A stretch of 64,000 bases of DNA from Proteiniborus sp. DW1 (GCF_900095305.1 NZ_FMDO01000007.1:62001-126000), one strand, 5' to 3'. Numbered from the stretch's first letter, positions 26,064 through 36,878 are shown. Notes: generated from the sequence alone by a model not told the origin. Numbers and translations are program-made.

Positions 26064-26445
26064 GACATCACTCCTAAGGAAATTTTTTTATCCTTATGAA
26101 ATTCAGCCTATGGATAAATTTTTATAGACTATTAAGTCTATAACTATATTTTCTGTTAATCATGAAGATAATATTTAGACAATATTTAGAATAAAAATGT
26201 CTTCATTCAATTTTAAAAATAATTAATTACAGTCATTCTGAGGAAAAATAGTTCAGTGTAAAGCTATATATGAGATTAAGAAAATGAAATATGGTAATAT
26301 GGTTTTTATGAGGATATAATATATGATATAGTATCATAAAGGTTATGTCCTGTGTCAGTCGGGACGTAATTAAAGAGATTGTGTTATAGAGTTAGATTAT
26401 TCACTTAAATTCAGGGTAACAACGGTATGGTTTGGAGGAAATGAA
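26064..26445. other. Intergenic stretch upstream of tsaD
   Basis: No gene is seen. Two inverted repeats occur: TTATAGACT/AGTCTATAA at 26122-26143, and TATGATA/TATCATA at 26322-26338 next to a TATAAT at 26315-26320. The second could be an operator on the tsaD promoter, but the AT richness makes chance likely. Confidence 0.35.
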
Positions 26446-27483
26446 ATGAAAGAAGCAAAAAAAGACATAATCACATTAGCCATTGAAACATCTTGTGATG
26501 AAACTGCTGCGGCAGTTTTAAAAAATGGCAGATATGTACTATCAAATGTTATATCTTCACAGATAGAAATACATAAAAAGTTTGGAGGAGTAGTACCAGA
26601 GGTGGCTTCAAGAAAGCATATAGAGAATATAAATGTAATCATACAAAATGCATTAGATGATGCAAAAATAACTCTAGATGATGTGGATAATATAGGTGTA
26701 ACCTATGGACCAGGTCTTGTAGGAGCTCTTTTAGTAGGTATATCTACTGCAAAGGCCCTTGCTTTCGGTAAAAATATACCTCTGGTTCCGGTAAATCACA
26801 TAGAAGGTCATATTTATGCTAACTTCATAGAATATACTGAGTTAGAGCCACCTTTTGTATGTCTTATAGTATCTGGTGGACATACTCATTTAGTATATAT
26901 GAAGGACTACGGGGAATATGAACTTCTTGGCAGAACTAGAGATGATGCAGCAGGAGAAGCATTTGATAAAATAGCTAGAGCATTAGGACTAGGATATCCT
27001 GGAGGCCCACTTATAGATAAGCTTGCTGCCATAGGCAATAAGCATGCAGTGGAGTTTCCAAGAGTATATCTTGAAGAAGGCAGCTATGATTTTAGTTTTA
27101 GTGGTCTTAAGTCTGCTGTGCTTAACTATCTAAATACTGTAAAGCAAAAAGGAGAAGATATATCAGTAGAGGACGTGGCAGCCAGTTTTCAACAATCTGT
27201 AATAGAAGTGCTGACAGAAAAAGCAATAAGTGCTGCGAAACAGATGCATTCAAATACTATAGTAGTGGCAGGTGGAGTAGCTGCCAATCAAGGGCTTAGA
27301 GATATGTTGACTGAAAGAGGAAAGAAGGAAGGATTAAATATTAAATTTCCTTCTAGGATTTTATGTACAGATAATGCAGCTATGATAGGCTGTTCGGCCT
27401 ATTATAACTTTATAAAAGGAAATATAGCAAGTCTTGATTTAAATGCAGTGCCTAATTTGAGGCTAGAGGATAAGATAGTTTAG
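26446..27483 (+). CDS. tsaD: tRNA N6-threonylcarbamoyladenosine transferase TsaD
   Basis: A 345-residue member of the Kae1/TsaD family, with [14 protein letters not shown] at the N-terminus, metal-binding histidines in [18 protein letters not shown], and the late [10 protein letters not shown] motif. It transfers the threonylcarbamoyl group to A37 of tRNA, together with TsaB and TsaE encoded at 19638-20866. GGAGG precedes the ATG. Its separation from tsaEB by the export operon is unremarkable. The downstream gap holds the second DnaA-box cluster. Confidence 0.97.
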   Translation: MKEAKKDIITLAIETSCDETAAAVLKNGRYVLSNVISSQIEIHKKFGGVVPEVASRKHIENINVIIQNALDDAKITLDDVDNIGVTYGPGLVGALLVGISTAKALAFGKNIPLVPVNHIEGHIYANFIEYTELEPPFVCLIVSGGHTHLVYMKDYGEYELLGRTRDDAAGEAFDKIARALGLGYPGGPLIDKLAAIGNKHAVEFPRVYLEEGSYDFSFSGLKSAVLNYLNTVKQKGEDISVEDVAASFQQSVIEVLTEKAISAAKQMHSNTIVVAGGVAANQGLRDMLTERGKKEGLNIKFPSRILCTDNAAMIGCSAYYNFIKGNIASLDLNAVPNLRLEDKIV

Positions 27484-27634
27484 GGATTATTAAGGCATTT
27501 CTTCTGTGACTAGATTATTTGACAGAACATATAGAAGATAATAAGTTGCATATTAAAACGGCTTAGGTTTTACATTATGTTTATTATATTATGTAAATTA
27601 GATTCTCTAATTTTTGACATAATTAGTCACAAAA

Positions 27635-27774
27635 TTATTCACAACTTGTCCACATTGTTATAGATATAAATTTAGGTTTTCTGTGGATAATGTGGAAACA
27701 GTATTATGAAGTACGTATAATATTGCATAATAATGTGGATAACCTTGTGGATTATGTGAATAATATGTGGATTA
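27635..27774. promoter_or_regulatory. DnaA-box cluster 2 (eight boxes)
   Basis: Plus strand: TTATTCACA 27635-27643, TTGTCCACA 27646-27654. Minus strand, written as on plus: TGTGGATAA 27682-27690, TGTGGAAAC 27691-27699, TGTGGATAA 27734-27742, TGTGGATTA 27746-27754, TGTGAATAA 27755-27763, TGTGGATTA 27766-27774. Four are exact TTATNCACA matches. The gap is between two converging genes (tsaD and the ABC-F gene), so promoter control is unlikely here. Confidence 0.75.
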
Positions 27775-28036
27775 AATGGGAAAAATAAAATTCTTTGTTA
27801 TTAAGTTGGGATAATATAGTATAATATCTAATTTTATGTGTTTACATAATCCGACAAAGTAATGTATCAATAACAAGTTTTTACAAATATAAGAGAATTA
27901 TTGCATAATATGTCTAATAGAATTCTTATTGAACCTCTTAAGGACAATATTGACACCGATAAAAAACATCAATAGTATATATGAAATCGATGATATATAA
28001 AGGATAGCAATAGAAGTAACAAGTTATATAAATGGC

Positions 28037-28083
28037 GAATACCTATTATTCAGATATAACTTATATCTGAATAATAGGTATTC
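28037..28083. repeat. Perfect 23-bp palindrome with one central base
   Basis: The arms at 28037-28059 and 28061-28083 are exact reverse complements around C28060. It lies 46 bases past the stop of the minus-strand ABC-F gene. As RNA it would fold into a very stable hairpin, possibly that gene's terminator, but no T-run follows on the minus strand. Confidence 0.8.
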
Positions 28084-28128
28084 ATTTAATCTTTTAACTA
28101 ACATACTTAAATCTATATGTTCTTATAA

Positions 28129-30069
28129 TTAGTCTAATTTTTCTTCTTCAGATATTTCTTCAGTCAATACAACCCATTCATCATACAGCTTATCTAGTTC
28201 GTCCTTAAGCTTGAGGATTTCTTGATGAATACTTTGACTTTTTTCATGGTCAGAATATACACTGGGGTCACACATTTCATTTTCTAGCTCATGAATCTTA
28301 TTTTCATGCTCTGATATGTTTTTTTCCAAGCTTTTTATTATTTCTCTTTGCTTTTTCTCAAGAAGCTTTTTATCTTTTTCCTTTTTCTTTTCAGCCTTAA
28401 GCTGAGTTTTTGTTTTTTGTACTTCATTATCTTCATCATCATAAATAGGGGCATTCTTTTTTTCTAGATAATATGAATAATTACCTAGATATTCAGAGAT
28501 ACCTGCACTAGATAGGTCTAGTATTTTATTTGCCACTTTGTTTAAGAAGTATCTATCATGTGATATTACTAGAAGAGTTCCATCATAGTTTTGTAGAGCA
28601 TCTTCTAGGACCTCTTTAGAATCTATGTCTAGGTGATTTGTAGGCTCATCCATCAGGAGCAGATTTGCTTTTGACATCATAAGCTTAATAAGTGCCACTC
28701 TGCTTTTTTCTCCACCACTTAACTCTGATATTTCCTTAAAAATATCATCACCAAAGAATAGAAACTGGGCTAGAAGAGATCTTATTTGGTAGTGGTCTAA
28801 TGATGGATTTTCATCCCATATTTCATCAACAAGGGTTTTTTCATCATTAAGATTAGATTGCTCCTGATCGAAATACCCTATATTTACATGGTGACCGAGT
28901 TCAATTTTGCCATCACTAATAGGGACTTTACCCATGACCATTTTGAAAAGAGTTGTCTTTCCAACACCATTAGGACCAATAAGTCCTACTTTTTCTCCTC
29001 TGTATATCTTAAAATTCACATTGCTAAACAGCTTATGGTCACCAAAGTATTTACTTAGATTTTCTACAGATATAACATCATTTCCGCTCTTTATTTTTGG
29101 CTCAAATTTAATTTTAGACTTTTTATTCTCACCAAGAGGAGTCTCAATTCTCTTCATTTTATCAAGCATTTTTTGCCTGCTTTGAGCTTGCCTAATGTAT
29201 CTTTGACCACCGTAGGACATAAATCTTCTAATGATTTCTTCCTGTCTAGAAATCTCCTTTTGTTGTTCCTCATATTTTTTTTCTAAAAGTTCTAGCTCAT
29301 CTTTTCTTTTTTTCATAAAGGTAGTATAATTTCCACTATATATTTTAAGTTGAGTGTTTTCCAAATAAAATATTTTAGATACAGTATTGTCAAGAAAGTA
29401 CCTATCATGTGATATTATTATTGCTGCACCCTTATATTCTTTAATGTATCTTTCTAGCCAGTCTATAGCTTGTATGTCAAGATGGTTAGTGGGCTCGTCT
29501 AAAAGTAGAATATCAGGCTTGCTTAGAAGTAGCTTTGCAAGCATAACTCTCGCCTTTTGGCCACCACTTAAATGAGATATGGGCATATAAAATTGCTCTT
29601 CACTAAAGCCTAATCCCTTTAGAGTACCTTTAATTTCACTTTTAAAACCATATCCATTTTTGTTTTGAAACTCTTCCATAAGATGGGCATATTCATCCAT
29701 TAATGAATCTAATAAATTAGACCCTTGTTTTTGTCCTTCAATACTAATACTATTTTCAAGCTCTCTTAATCTATTTTCCATTTTTATTAAAGGTATAAAT
29801 ACTTCCATAACCTCATCAAAAATGGATTTATCGCTTTCTATTTGTGTATGCTGTTCAAGATAGCCTATTTTACAATCCTTTGATACATATATTTCACCTG
29901 AATCCATAGAAGTTTTTCCACATAGAATATTAAATAAAGTTGACTTGCCAGCACCATTAAGGCCAACAAGACCAATCTTTTCATTATCATTAAGTGAAAA
30001 AGTGATTTTATCCAGTATTGTATCTACTACATAGCTTTTAGATATATTGCTGCATGATAAAACTATCAC
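28129..30069 (-). CDS. ABC-F family ATPase
   Basis: Two ABC ATPase domains in one 646-residue chain with no membrane segment. Walker A is GLNGAGKST and GPNGVGKTT; signatures are LSGGQKARVMLAKLL and LSGGEKSRVALIKLM; both Walker B regions read LLLDEPTNHLD or LLMDEPTNHLD. A charged linker lies between the domains, and a basic coiled-coil C-terminal extension (about 540-640) resembles YdiF/Uup-type members. ABC-F proteins act on the ribosome as translation factors or in antibiotic resistance; which applies cannot be told. GTG 30069 follows AAGGAGG. Divergent from rex. Confidence 0.93.
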   Translation of the reverse strand: MIVLSCSNISKSYVVDTILDKITFSLNDNEKIGLVGLNGAGKSTLFNILCGKTSMDSGEIYVSKDCKIGYLEQHTQIESDKSIFDEVMEVFIPLIKMENRLRELENSISIEGQKQGSNLLDSLMDEYAHLMEEFQNKNGYGFKSEIKGTLKGLGFSEEQFYMPISHLSGGQKARVMLAKLLLSKPDILLLDEPTNHLDIQAIDWLERYIKEYKGAAIIISHDRYFLDNTVSKIFYLENTQLKIYSGNYTTFMKKRKDELELLEKKYEEQQKEISRQEEIIRRFMSYGGQRYIRQAQSRQKMLDKMKRIETPLGENKKSKIKFEPKIKSGNDVISVENLSKYFGDHKLFSNVNFKIYRGEKVGLIGPNGVGKTTLFKMVMGKVPISDGKIELGHHVNIGYFDQEQSNLNDEKTLVDEIWDENPSLDHYQIRSLLAQFLFFGDDIFKEISELSGGEKSRVALIKLMMSKANLLLMDEPTNHLDIDSKEVLEDALQNYDGTLLVISHDRYFLNKVANKILDLSSAGISEYLGNYSYYLEKKNAPIYDDEDNEVQKTKTQLKAEKKKEKDKKLLEKKQREIIKSLEKNISEHENKIHELENEMCDPSVYSDHEKSQSIHQEILKLKDELDKLYDEWVVLTEEISEEEKLD

Positions 30070-30220
30070 TTTGTTTCCTCCTTGCCTTATCTAATAATTA
30101 TAATTTTATCAAAAAACGTTTAAAAATGAAACAATAGGGTATGATTTTTAAATAGATAAGATACAATAGAGCTAAGAGGTTTACATTATTGATATGCAAG
30201 GAAGTGTTAGCATTATAAAA

Positions 30221-30249
30221 TTGACAGTAAATTAACTGGGTGGTATAAT
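30221..30249 (+). promoter_or_regulatory. Sigma-A promoter for rex
   Basis: TTGACA, 17 bases, TATAAT: full consensus, 56 bases upstream of the rex start. Confidence 0.85.
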
Positions 30250-30304
30250 AGCTTAAACATTTCCTTTGTGAGAAAATCTTGATTAGAGTAGGTGGATAAT
30301 TTTT

Positions 30305-30943
30305 ATGGAGAGAGAAAATAAAGTTTCTATGGCAGTCATAAGAAGACTTCCTAAATACTACAGATACTTAGGAGAACTATTAGAAAAAGATATAAATAGA
30401 ATATCATCTCAAGAATTAAGTAATATAACTGGTTTTACAGCTTCCCAAATTAGGCAGGATTTAAATAATTTTGGTGGTTTTGGGCAACAAGGTTATGGTT
30501 ATAATGTTGAAGAATTGCATAAGCAGCTTGGAAAAATCTTGGGATTAGATAGAACCTATAAAGCAGTTATAGTAGGTGCAGGGAACTTAGGTCAAGCAGT
30601 AGCAAACTATAGAGGATTCGAAGATGCTGGTTTCAGGCTTTTAGCATTATTTGATAAAAACCCTAAACTAATAGGGCTAAAGATTAGAGATATTGAAATA
30701 CATGATGTTGACATGCTTGAAGACTTTATTACTGATAATAAAGTCGAAATAGGAATCATAACTACACCAAAGGAACAGGCTCAGTGGGTAGCGGATATAT
30801 TTGTAAAAAGCAATATAAAGGGCATATGGAATTTTGCTCCTACTGATTTAAAGATTCCTGAAGATGTTGTCGTTGAAAATGTTCATTTAAACGAAAGCTT
30901 GTTTATCTTATCATATATGTACAAAGAAGTGAATAATAAGTAA
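30305..30943 (+). CDS. rex: Redox-sensing transcriptional repressor Rex
   Basis: A 212-residue repressor. The winged-helix DNA-binding domain covers residues 1-80 (RLPKYYRYLGELL, SQELSNITGFTASQIRQDLN), and the Rossmann domain has GAGNLGQAVANY and ALFDKNPKLIG. Rex binds DNA when the NADH/NAD ratio is low and releases on NADH, controlling fermentation genes in Firmicutes. It lies upstream of bcd-etfBA, a known type of Rex target in clostridia. I could not find a convincing TTGTTAA-N4-TTAACAA operator before bcd. Confidence 0.96.
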   Translation: MERENKVSMAVIRRLPKYYRYLGELLEKDINRISSQELSNITGFTASQIRQDLNNFGGFGQQGYGYNVEELHKQLGKILGLDRTYKAVIVGAGNLGQAVANYRGFEDAGFRLLALFDKNPKLIGLKIRDIEIHDVDMLEDFITDNKVEIGIITTPKEQAQWVADIFVKSNIKGIWNFAPTDLKIPEDVVVENVHLNESLFILSYMYKEVNNK

Positions 30944-30985
30944 AAGTGTCCCAGTACTGGACACAGTATAAAGTTATAGTATACA

Positions 30986-31021
30986 AAACAGACTACATTC
31001 TAGAATATAGTCTGTTTTTTT
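30986..31021 (+). terminator. Terminator after rex
   Basis: AAACAGACTA pairs with TAGTCTGTTT around a self-complementary ATTCTAGAAT, followed by a T-run. An extra GTGTCC/GGACAC inverted repeat lies just before, at 30946-30964. Confidence 0.85.
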
Positions 31022-31338
31022 GTTGTATTGTTCTTAGATAAAGTAAATTACTTGTCGATTTTTTAAATAGATAATAAAATATAATTGAATCATTTTTAGG
31101 TTTGTTATCAATTTAACGTAGTTGATAATTTAATACATTATAACCAATATGTAAGCTTGTAAAATACCTGTTTATTGAATTGATGTTAAGAAAATGTAAG
31201 ATAAAAAATAACTAAGGCAATAGATTATTGAACTATATTAGCGTATAATAAAATTAATGACAAGGAGTTTACATACTTGAAACTAAGTATGTCTAAAAAT
31301 TATCAATGTTTCATAGAGAATAATGAGGAGGGAATGAC
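31022..31338. other. AT-rich leader upstream of bcd
   Basis: No gene is seen. A TATAAT-like element occurs near 31243, and the inverted repeat ACATACTT/AAGTATGT (6-base spacer) lies about 50 bases before the bcd start. TTATCAA/TTGATAA is another loose inverted repeat at about 31105-31130. None is a clear Rex site. Confidence 0.35.
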
Positions 31339-32478
31339 ATGAATTTTAGCTTTACTAGCGAGCAGGAAATGATAAGAAAGACCATGAGGGAATTTGCTGA
31401 AAAAGAAATAAAGCCTATAGCGGCTGAAATTGACGAGACAGAAAGATTCCCTATGGAAAGTGTACAAAAGATGGCAAGATATAACATGTTAGGTATACCA
31501 GTGCCAGAGCAGTATGGTGGAGCAGGGGGAGATGATATAGCTTATGCTATAGCTGTAGAGGAATTATCTAGAGTATGTGGAACTACGGGGGTAATATGTT
31601 CTGCACATACATCTCTTGGATGTTGGCCTATTCTAAAGTATGGTACGGAAGAACAAAAGCAAAAATACCTGATTCCAATGGCTAAGGGTGAATATCTAGG
31701 AGCTTTTGGTCTTACAGAGCCAAATGCAGGAACTGATGCAGCTGGACAACAAACTGTGGCAGTTCCTGATGGTGATGACTATGTATTAAATGGAACTAAA
31801 ATATTTATAACAAATGGTGGACAGGCAGATGTTTACATAATTTTCGCTATGACTGATAAGTCTAAAGGCACTAGAGGAATAAGTGCATTTATAGTAGAAA
31901 AGAATTTTCCAGGATTTAAAATTGGTAAAAAGGAAAACAAGATGGGTATTAGGGCTTCTTCTACTACTGAACTTATATTCGAGAACTGTAGAGTTCCGAA
32001 GGAAAATCTACTAGGGGAGTTAGGTAAAGGCTTTAAAATAGCTATGACCACACTTGATGGTGGAAGAATTGGTATAGCTGCACAAGCATTAGGAATAGCT
32101 CAAGGAGCATTAGATGAGACTATTAAGTTTGTTAAAGAAAGGCAGCAATTCGGCAGGGCAATAGGACAGTTCCAAGGAGTTCAATGGATGATTGCTGATA
32201 TGGTTACTAAGGTAGAGGCTGCTAGACTAATGGTATACAATGCTGCTTATAGAAAATCAGCAGGGCTAGATTATGGTAATGCTGCTGCAATGGCAAAGCT
32301 ATTCGCATCTGAGACAGCTATGGAAGTAACTACAAAGGCAGTACAGCTACATGGTGGCTATGGGTTTACTAAAGATTATCCTGTTGAAAGAATGATGAGA
32401 GATGCTAAGATAACTGAAATATATGAAGGAACTTCTCAAGTTCAAAAAATGGTAATATCAGCAAATGCATTGAGATAG
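31339..32478 (+). CDS. bcd: Acyl-CoA dehydrogenase, probably butyryl-CoA dehydrogenase
   Basis: It has 379 residues, typical length, in the order: N-terminal helical domain, FAD-contacting middle ([30 protein letters not shown]), and C-terminal helices with the catalytic base region IYEGTSQVQ. It reduces crotonyl-CoA to butyryl-CoA with electrons from EtfAB. The adjacent etfB and etfA support a Bcd-Etf complex, which in clostridia can bifurcate electrons to ferredoxin. Thiolase, hydroxybutyryl-CoA dehydrogenase and crotonase genes are absent here, so another short acyl-CoA substrate remains possible. GAGGAGGG precedes the ATG. Confidence 0.92.
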   Translation: MNFSFTSEQEMIRKTMREFAEKEIKPIAAEIDETERFPMESVQKMARYNMLGIPVPEQYGGAGGDDIAYAIAVEELSRVCGTTGVICSAHTSLGCWPILKYGTEEQKQKYLIPMAKGEYLGAFGLTEPNAGTDAAGQQTVAVPDGDDYVLNGTKIFITNGGQADVYIIFAMTDKSKGTRGISAFIVEKNFPGFKIGKKENKMGIRASSTTELIFENCRVPKENLLGELGKGFKIAMTTLDGGRIGIAAQALGIAQGALDETIKFVKERQQFGRAIGQFQGVQWMIADMVTKVEAARLMVYNAAYRKSAGLDYGNAAAMAKLFASETAMEVTTKAVQLHGGYGFTKDYPVERMMRDAKITEIYEGTSQVQKMVISANALR

Positions 32479-32496
32479 AAAAGGAGTGAGAATGCT

Positions 32497-33291
32497 ATGA
32501 GAATAATTGTTTGTGTAAAGCAAGTTCCCGATACTAACGAAGTCAGAATAGATCCAGTAAAAGGAACTCTTATTCGTGAAGGTGTTCCAAGTATTATAAA
32601 TCCAGATGATAAAAATGCTTTAGAGGAAGCTCTAAAAATAAAGGAAGCTCATGATGATGTAGAAGTAATAGTGCTTTCAATGGGACCTCCTCAAGCTAAA
32701 GAAGCTTTAAAGGAAGCTATTGCAATGGGAGCAGATGAGGCTATACTATTAAGTGATAGAGCTTTTGCAGGGGCTGATACATGGGCTACATCTATTACAT
32801 TGGCTGCTGCTATAAGAAAAATTGGGAAATACGACATAATATTCTGTGGTAGACAAGCTATAGATGGAGATACAGCTCAGGTGGGACCACAAATAGCTGA
32901 ACATCTAGGACTTCCTCAAATTACATATGTGGAGAAACTTGAACTAAGTGGCAAAGGTGTTATTGCACATAGAGCATTAGAGGATGGTTATTATGTAATT
33001 AAGTCAGAGATGCCAGTGGTTCTTACTGCCATAAAAGAATTAAATGAACCTAGATATCCTTCTATTAAAGGCATATATAAGGCCTATAGAAATGAAGAAT
33101 TAGTCAAAGTTTGGACGGTTGATGACATAGATGTAGATAGGGAACAAATTGGCCTTAAAGGTTCACCTACTCAGGTTAAAAAATCATTTACACCTGCATC
33201 AAGTAAAACAGGTGGTGAAATGCTAACTGGTAGTCCAAGTGAAATTGCAAGACAGTTTGTAGTGAGGTTAAAGGAGAGACAAATTATATAG
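32497..33291 (+). CDS. etfB: Electron transfer flavoprotein beta subunit
   Basis: Its 264 residues carry the EtfB opening IIVCVKQVPDTNEVRIDP and the later GRQAIDGDTAQVGPQIAE and SEMPVVLTAIKELNEPRYP segments. It pairs with EtfA and passes electrons to Bcd. It lies 18 bases after bcd with AAGGAGTGAG before the ATG. Bifurcating Etf proteins carry an FAD in this subunit; sequence inspection alone does not settle whether this one bifurcates, although the linked Bcd makes it plausible. Confidence 0.95.
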   Translation: MRIIVCVKQVPDTNEVRIDPVKGTLIREGVPSIINPDDKNALEEALKIKEAHDDVEVIVLSMGPPQAKEALKEAIAMGADEAILLSDRAFAGADTWATSITLAAAIRKIGKYDIIFCGRQAIDGDTAQVGPQIAEHLGLPQITYVEKLELSGKGVIAHRALEDGYYVIKSEMPVVLTAIKELNEPRYPSIKGIYKAYRNEELVKVWTVDDIDVDREQIGLKGSPTQVKKSFTPASSKTGGEMLTGSPSEIARQFVVRLKERQII

Positions 33292-33362
33292 TCGTATTAT
33301 GCAAATGTTCACTTAATATTTCTATCCTAGTAGTATTAAATTTTTATGTTGAGGTGATATAA

Positions 33363-34583
33363 ATGGCTGTTAAGGTTATAGATGAAAAGTGTACTGGCTG
33401 TACTACATGTGTTGATGCCTGTCCGTTTGAAGCTATAGAGATGAAAGAAGATAAAGCATATATCAAAGATAGCTGCACAACATGTGGTGCTTGTGTAGAT
33501 GCTTGTCCCTTTGATGCAATAGTCAAAGAAGACGAGGCTAAGATAGAAACAGATGACATATCTAAATACAGAGGAGTTTGGGTTTTTGCAGAGCAAAGAG
33601 AAGGTAAATTATTAAACGTTTCAGTTGAGCTTTTAGGAGAAGGTAGAAAAATAGCAGATAAACTGGGAGTAGAGTTAACAGCAGTTTTACTTGGGAACAA
33701 GGTAGACGATATTGCAGAAAAGCTAGTTAAATATGGTGCAGATGTGGTATTATATGCCGAAAGTGAATTGTTAGAAACATATACAACAGATGGATATACA
33801 AAGGTTATATCAGATTTAGTTAAAGAAAGAAAACCAGAAATTATTCTAATAGGTGCAACTAATATAGGTAGGGACCTAGGCCCTAGGGTTTCTGCAAGGG
33901 TACATACAGGCCTTACTGCGGATTGTACAAGACTAGAAATAGATGAAGAGGATAATAAGCTTCTTATGACAAGACCTGCCTTTGGTGGAAATTTAATGGC
34001 TACTATAGTATGTCCTGATCACAGACCACAGATGTCTACAGTTCGACCAGGAGTAATGGAAAGAGCAAAATATGACGAAAATAGAAAAGGCAAGATTGAG
34101 TTAGTAGATATTGAGGTGACCAAGGAAGATATTAAAGCTAAGGTTGAAAATGTAGTTAAATCAGGTAAAGCAGAAGTTCCATTAGAGGAAGCTAAGATAA
34201 TAGTAGCAGGAGGAAGGGGCTTAGGAACTAGAGAAGGCTTTGAGCTAGTAGAAAAGCTTGCTAAGAAGTTAGGAGGGGTTGTAGGTGCTTCCAGAGCTAC
34301 AGTAGATGAAGGATGGATTGAACATTCTCATCAAGTAGGTCAAACAGGAAAAACTGTAAGACCTAAGCTATATATAGCTTGTGGTATATCAGGAGCTATT
34401 CAGCACTTAGCAGGTATGCAGGATGCCGAATGTATAATAGCTATTAACAAGAATCCTGATGCACCAATATTTAAAATCGCAGACTATGGAATAGTTGGAG
34501 ATGTAAACGAAATAATACCAGCAATTCTTGAATCATTAGATAATGTAGATGATATACTGGCAGCTGTAAAGGCAATGGCATAA
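33363..34583 (+). CDS. etfA: Electron transfer flavoprotein alpha subunit with N-terminal ferredoxin domain
   Basis: 406 residues, longer than usual EtfA because residues 1-60 are a two-cluster ferredoxin domain: CTGCTTCVDACP and CTTCGACVDACP. EtfA domains follow, with the FAD-binding C-terminus GRGLGTREGFELVEKLA, GQTGKTVRPKLYIACGISGAIQH and INKNPDAPIF. The extra domain suggests direct exchange with ferredoxin. GAGGTGAT stands before the ATG, 71 bases after etfB. It is the last gene of the unit. Confidence 0.95.
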   Translation: MAVKVIDEKCTGCTTCVDACPFEAIEMKEDKAYIKDSCTTCGACVDACPFDAIVKEDEAKIETDDISKYRGVWVFAEQREGKLLNVSVELLGEGRKIADKLGVELTAVLLGNKVDDIAEKLVKYGADVVLYAESELLETYTTDGYTKVISDLVKERKPEIILIGATNIGRDLGPRVSARVHTGLTADCTRLEIDEEDNKLLMTRPAFGGNLMATIVCPDHRPQMSTVRPGVMERAKYDENRKGKIELVDIEVTKEDIKAKVENVVKSGKAEVPLEEAKIIVAGGRGLGTREGFELVEKLAKKLGGVVGASRATVDEGWIEHSHQVGQTGKTVRPKLYIACGISGAIQHLAGMQDAECIIAINKNPDAPIFKIADYGIVGDVNEIIPAILESLDNVDDILAAVKAMA

Positions 34584-34800
34584 GAATCTATAAAATGTAC
34601 AAAAAGGTAAGATACGACGAAGGCTTTCGTCGTTCTTGCTTTTTTGAGTCTATTAGCTTGTAAAAAATGGAGTAATATTTAGTGCTTTCTGTAATTTGAA
34701 AAAAATGTAGAAATTTATATAATTTTAGGGTATAATCATAAAAATACTATCTTTGTTTAAGATGTCTTGTTTTATCATTTTATTTGAAAAGGAGGGGAAA

Positions 34801-36855
34801 ATGATGAAAAAGAAAAATAGAAGTAGGAAAGTTATGAAGGCTATAGGAGATAGCAGGGTGAATCTAGGAATTCGAGGTAAAATATCAATTGTTTTTGTTT
34901 TAATTATTACTTTATCTAATATGGTTTTGGGCTTAGGAGCTTATTTTACTTCTAAAGCTGTAGTTAGAGACCAATTTGAGGACTTAACTAAAACTCTTGG
35001 CAACGAAATAAGTAGGACTATAGAGTCATACTTTCATAGCTTCGAAGAGGCAATCAAGTTTATGGCTACAGATTCAAATGTAAGATCAGTTAACTCAAAT
35101 GAGGAATCTGCTACATGGATGGTAAAGAGCTTTGAAAATTTCATAAATAGTTATACTGATGTTACGAACGTCTATTTAGGAACAGAAAAAGGTGATATGT
35201 ATTTATATCCTAAAAGTGAATTACCTTCGGATTACGATCCTAGAAAAAGAGATTGGTACATAGAAACTGTAAATAATAAGGAGTTAACATGGGTAGCCCC
35301 TTACATAGATACAGGGACTAAGGAACTAGTCATAACAGCAGGAGTACCTATATATGAGGCTGTAAATCCAAATAAACTAATAGGAGTGTTAGCAATAGAT
35401 GTTAAACTAGACACTCTATCTGATATTATTACTTCTATAACTATAGGGAAAGATAGCTTCCCTATACTGTATGATAAAGAAGGTACTGTTCTTATACATA
35501 AAAACAAAGATTTAATTGGGCAGCCATCTACTATTCCTAAGCTTATAGAAGCTATAAAATCTGGCGATGTAAGTTTTTTAGAGTATAATAGTGATGAAAA
35601 TGGTATTGAGAAAAGGAAATTAGCAACCATTAGCGTGCTAGACAGACTAGACTGGAGAATAGTTTCAGGCATAAATCTAGAAGAAATCTCAAGCCATACC
35701 TCAAAGTTATTATTCAATACATCTTTAATTTGCTTTATTTCTATTGTAGTAACGATAATATTTGCTTTTATTTTTTCAAGAACTCTGACTCGACCAATAA
35801 AATCTCTTTCTTATAATATGGAAAAGGTAAAAGAGGGAGATTTTACATCTAGACCTAATATTAAGACAAGAGATGAAATTGGTTTACTTGGAGAAAGTTT
35901 TAATATTATGATAGATAATCTATCTAATCTTATAAATGTAATTCAGAATGTTTCTTATGAAGTATCAGAATCTGCTCAGCACTTAGCTGATACAGCAGAA
36001 GAGACTAGTATATCATCAGAAGAAGTTACAAGAACAGTAGAAGAAATAGCAAAAGGAGCTTCTGAGCAAGCTCATGATACTGAAACAGGAGTTATGCTGG
36101 TGACAAATCTTGCTGACAGGTTTGTAGAGCTTGCCAATAGTTCTAATGAAATGTTTGAAGTGGCTAGAGATGTAATGAACACTAGCATAAACAGCGTTAA
36201 GATAGTTGATGAACTACATTCAAAGACAGAGTTAAATAATGTCGCTACTAATGAGGTAGAAAATGAGATACTTAATCTAGATGAAAAAATAAGGTTCATT
36301 GGAGAGATACTTCAAACTATTAACTCAATTGCAGAGCAGACTAATTTACTAGCACTGAATGCATCTATTGAAGCTGCTAGGGCAGGAGAACATGGTAGGG
36401 GCTTTGCAGTCGTAGCAGATGAGATAAGAAAGTTATCATATGAATCTAGAGAGTCTTCGGATAAAATTAAGGACATCGTAGAAACCATTCAAAATGATAG
36501 TAAACATACTGTAGATACAATGAAGATTATGAAGGAGAGGACAGAGGAACAAACTCAGGCTGTAAAAGAAGTCAACAATGCTTTTGATAAGATATCTAGT
36601 GCAGTAGAGAAAATAGCTCAGAAAATCGAAATGATTCATAACTATGTCAATGACATGAACAGAGATAAGGATAAAATCGTAGAGTCAATTGAAAGCATAT
36701 CAGCAATATCTGAAGAGACTGCAGCGGCATCCGAAGAGGTAACTGCATCTATGGAACAGCAATCCGCTGCTGTAAATGAGGTAGCAGAAGCAGCTTTAAG
36801 GTTAAATGAACTTGCCATGGAATTAAATAAAGAAATTACAAGATTTAAAATTTAG
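34801..36855 (+). CDS. Methyl-accepting chemotaxis protein with dCache sensor
   Basis: About 684 residues. There is a membrane helix near 25-48, then an extracellular dCache_1 sensor ([20 protein letters not shown] and [15 protein letters not shown] are diagnostic). A second helix near 310-330 leads into HAMP and a signalling domain with the tip [23 protein letters not shown]. The DPRKRDWY-type sensor often binds amino acids or related small ligands; the ligand here is unknown. GGAGGGG lies just before ATG 34801 (34804 also possible). The in-frame ATG at 34753 precedes the ribosome site. Its own terminator follows. Confidence 0.93.
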   Translation: MMKKKNRSRKVMKAIGDSRVNLGIRGKISIVFVLIITLSNMVLGLGAYFTSKAVVRDQFEDLTKTLGNEISRTIESYFHSFEEAIKFMATDSNVRSVNSNEESATWMVKSFENFINSYTDVTNVYLGTEKGDMYLYPKSELPSDYDPRKRDWYIETVNNKELTWVAPYIDTGTKELVITAGVPIYEAVNPNKLIGVLAIDVKLDTLSDIITSITIGKDSFPILYDKEGTVLIHKNKDLIGQPSTIPKLIEAIKSGDVSFLEYNSDENGIEKRKLATISVLDRLDWRIVSGINLEEISSHTSKLLFNTSLICFISIVVTIIFAFIFSRTLTRPIKSLSYNMEKVKEGDFTSRPNIKTRDEIGLLGESFNIMIDNLSNLINVIQNVSYEVSESAQHLADTAEETSISSEEVTRTVEEIAKGASEQAHDTETGVMLVTNLADRFVELANSSNEMFEVARDVMNTSINSVKIVDELHSKTELNNVATNEVENEILNLDEKIRFIGEILQTINSIAEQTNLLALNASIEAARAGEHGRGFAVVADEIRKLSYESRESSDKIKDIVETIQNDSKHTVDTMKIMKERTEEQTQAVKEVNNAFDKISSAVEKIAQKIEMIHNYVNDMNRDKDKIVESIESISAISEETAAASEEVTASMEQQSAAVNEVAEAALRLNELAMELNKEITRFKI

Positions 36856-36878
36856 AAGCAGCCTATTGGCTGCTTTTT
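36856..36878 (+). terminator. Terminator after second chemoreceptor
   Basis: AGCAGCC and GGCTGCT arms around TATT, then TTTT. Confidence 0.85.

Noticed and set aside
31022-31338. Rex operator upstream of bcd
   Set aside because: Inverted repeats TTATCAA/TTGATAA and ACATACTT/AAGTATGT occur but neither has the TTGTTAA-N4-TTAACAA form.
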